NCBI GenBank assembly: GCA_009929715.1
Contig: RZZX01000002.1
Span: 1 to 64,000 of the forward strand
Origin: Bacteroidia bacterium
GTDB lineage: Bacteria; Bacteroidota; Bacteroidia; Bacteroidales; Bacteroidaceae
Reading direction: 5' to 3'
DNA: 64,000 nucleotides
Shown here: positions 62,608 to 64,000 of the stretch, piece after piece
Numbering within the stretch: position 1 is the first letter of the stretch
How the letters are laid out: every line of letters starts with the position of its first letter
Made by a program: the position numbers and the translations under genes
The notes under the pieces: generated by a model
What the model was told of the DNA's origin: nothing
Seen by the model: only the letters and a program-made list of their open reading frames with translations
Database searches by the model: none

Positions 62608-62820
62608 ATGACTAAGCAAATGTGGAAAGAAAAAGCAGGTGAAACTGCGGGTAGAATCTGGACAGCACTGAATGGTACTGAGGGAATGACAGCTAAGAAG
62701 CTTAAAAAGGAGGCCAAGTTAAATGAGAAAGAGTTACATCTTGGTTTAGGTTGGCTTTTGAGAGAAGGTAAGATCTCGATCGAAGAGATCGAAGGCGAAC
62801 TTTTTATGAAATTAGATTAA
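62608..62820 (+). CDS. Winged helix-turn-helix domain protein (DUF2582)
   Basis: GRIWTALNGTEGMTAKKLKKEAKLNEKELHLGLGWLLREGKI. Confidence 0.88.
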   Translation: MTKQMWKEKAGETAGRIWTALNGTEGMTAKKLKKEAKLNEKELHLGLGWLLREGKISIEEIEGELFMKLD

Positions 62821-62840
62821 GTTGGCTTTTAGGAAAATCA

Positions 62841-62888
62841 AAAAAAAAGATGCGTTGAGGCTTTAGGGTTGTCAACGCATCTTTTTTT
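62841..62888. terminator. Bidirectional intrinsic terminator
   Basis: AAAAGATGCGTTGA...TCAACGCATCTTTT. Confidence 0.85.
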
Positions 62889-62892
62889 GTTA

Positions 62893-64000
62893 TTAGTTAT
62901 CAGCTCGTCTACTTAGTAGGGCTAGCCCGATAAAGGTGAATAAGGCATTGAATATCAACAACTCATAACTGAATTGGTAGCCATTGAACCATGCTTCTGA
63001 ATGGGTATGCAGTATGTAGCAGAGTAGTGGCGAACAGAGGGCTACCAAAGGCGTGTAGCGATCGGCTACTTTTCTTCGCGTGAAAATACCAAAGGCAAAG
63101 AACCCTAAGATTGGACCGTAGGTGTAGCTTGCTAGGATGTAGACGGCATCAATCACATTCGTATTGTTGAGCGCATTAAAGAGGAGGATGACTAGCCCCA
63201 TGGTGGCTGCCATCGCTAAGTGAATACGTTGACGTAACCTTACAACTTGTTGTTCGTTTTTGTTTTTTGTGCCGATAATATCGACGGTAAATGAGGTTGT
63301 TAGGGCTGTCAGTGCTGAACCGGCCGCTGAGTAGGCCGATGATATAAAGCCGATAATAAAGAGTATGCCTACGATTATCGGGAAATAGCCACCAGTGGCA
63401 ATCATCGGGAAAAGTTCATCGCTCTTCTGAGGCGCTTGAATGTTGTTTTGTGAAATATACGTATAGAGTAGTACGCCTAACGCTAAAAAGAGCAGGATGA
63501 TGAAAAACTGGCAGACTACACTAGTAATCATATTCTTTTGGGAGTCTTTAAAGTTTCGGCAGCTAAGGTTTCGTTGCATCATATCTTGATCCAATCCAGT
63601 CATGGCAATCATGGTAAATATACCTGCAAAGAATTGTTTGAAGAAGTAACGTTTGTCATTTGCGTCATCGAAAAAGAATAAACGGGAGAGCCTGCTTTCT
63701 GTAATGCTTTTAAAGGTGTCTGTAAAGCTAAATTGCAGGTCGGAAGCGATGTAGTAGATGCAAAGTCCCACCGATACAATTAAGCAGAAGGTTTTAAGAG
63801 TATCGGTCCAGATGAGTGATTTAACTCCGCCTCGAAAGGTGTAGAACCAGACGAGGGCAACGGTTAGGCCGACGTTGGCAACAAAAGGGATATGTAGAGG
63901 CGTAAAGACTAAAAACTGTAAGGTAATACAGACCAGGAATAACCTTACAGCTGCTCCTAACATCTTTGAAATAAAGAAAAAGTAAGCCCCTGTGCGGTAA
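62893..64000 (-). CDS. Sodium:solute symporter (SSS family), N-terminus beyond window
   Basis: Frame stays open to 64000 (YRTGAYFFFISKMLGAAVRLFLV); TGLDQDMMQRNLSCR and GFISSAYSAAGSALTALTTSF motifs. Confidence 0.9.
   Translation of the reverse strand, partial: YRTGAYFFFISKMLGAAVRLFLVCITLQFLVFTPLHIPFVANVGLTVALVWFYTFRGGVKSLIWTDTLKTFCLIVSVGLCIYYIASDLQFSFTDTFKSITESRLSRLFFFDDANDKRYFFKQFFAGIFTMIAMTGLDQDMMQRNLSCRNFKDSQKNMITSVVCQFFIILLFLALGVLLYTYISQNNIQAPQKSDELFPMIATGGYFPIIVGILFIIGFISSAYSAAGSALTALTTSFTVDIIGTKNKNEQQVVRLRQRIHLAMAATMGLVILLFNALNNTNVIDAVYILASYTYGPILGFFAFGIFTRRKVADRYTPLVALCSPLLCYILHTHSEAWFNGYQFSYELLIFNALFTFIGLALLSRRADN

Overview
This 64 kb window has the gene content, codon usage and promoter signature (TAnnTTTG -7 boxes) of a Bacteroidaceae chromosome. 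I assigned products by recognising protein families; no searches were run. The content is mostly core genes (uvrB, gcvP, rsmG, bamD, rpoZ, copA, nspC, panB, uraA, transporters, six tRNAs) with accessory blocks. These are: (i) a 5'-truncated GH3 beta-glucosidase at the left edge; (ii) a five-gene minus-strand porphyrin cluster (TonB receptor, AmpG-like MFS, hemN, hemG, hemD); (iii) a PUL with HTCS regulator, SusC, SusD, GH88, GH2 and DUF2264; (iv) a secreted GH16 next to a phosphoesterase/PQQ-propeller fusion; (v) an EEP/GH97 pair beside a divergent ECF-sigma/FecR pair with no SusC/D. The least-explained structures are two arrays of 22-bp palindromic units about 36 kb apart, a compact promoter-to-terminator unit that looks like a small RNA gene downstream of uvrB, and a HpaII-like nuclease gene with no methyltransferase beside it. 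No rRNA, CRISPR array or complete mobile element was seen. The last gene (SSS symporter) runs off the right edge.
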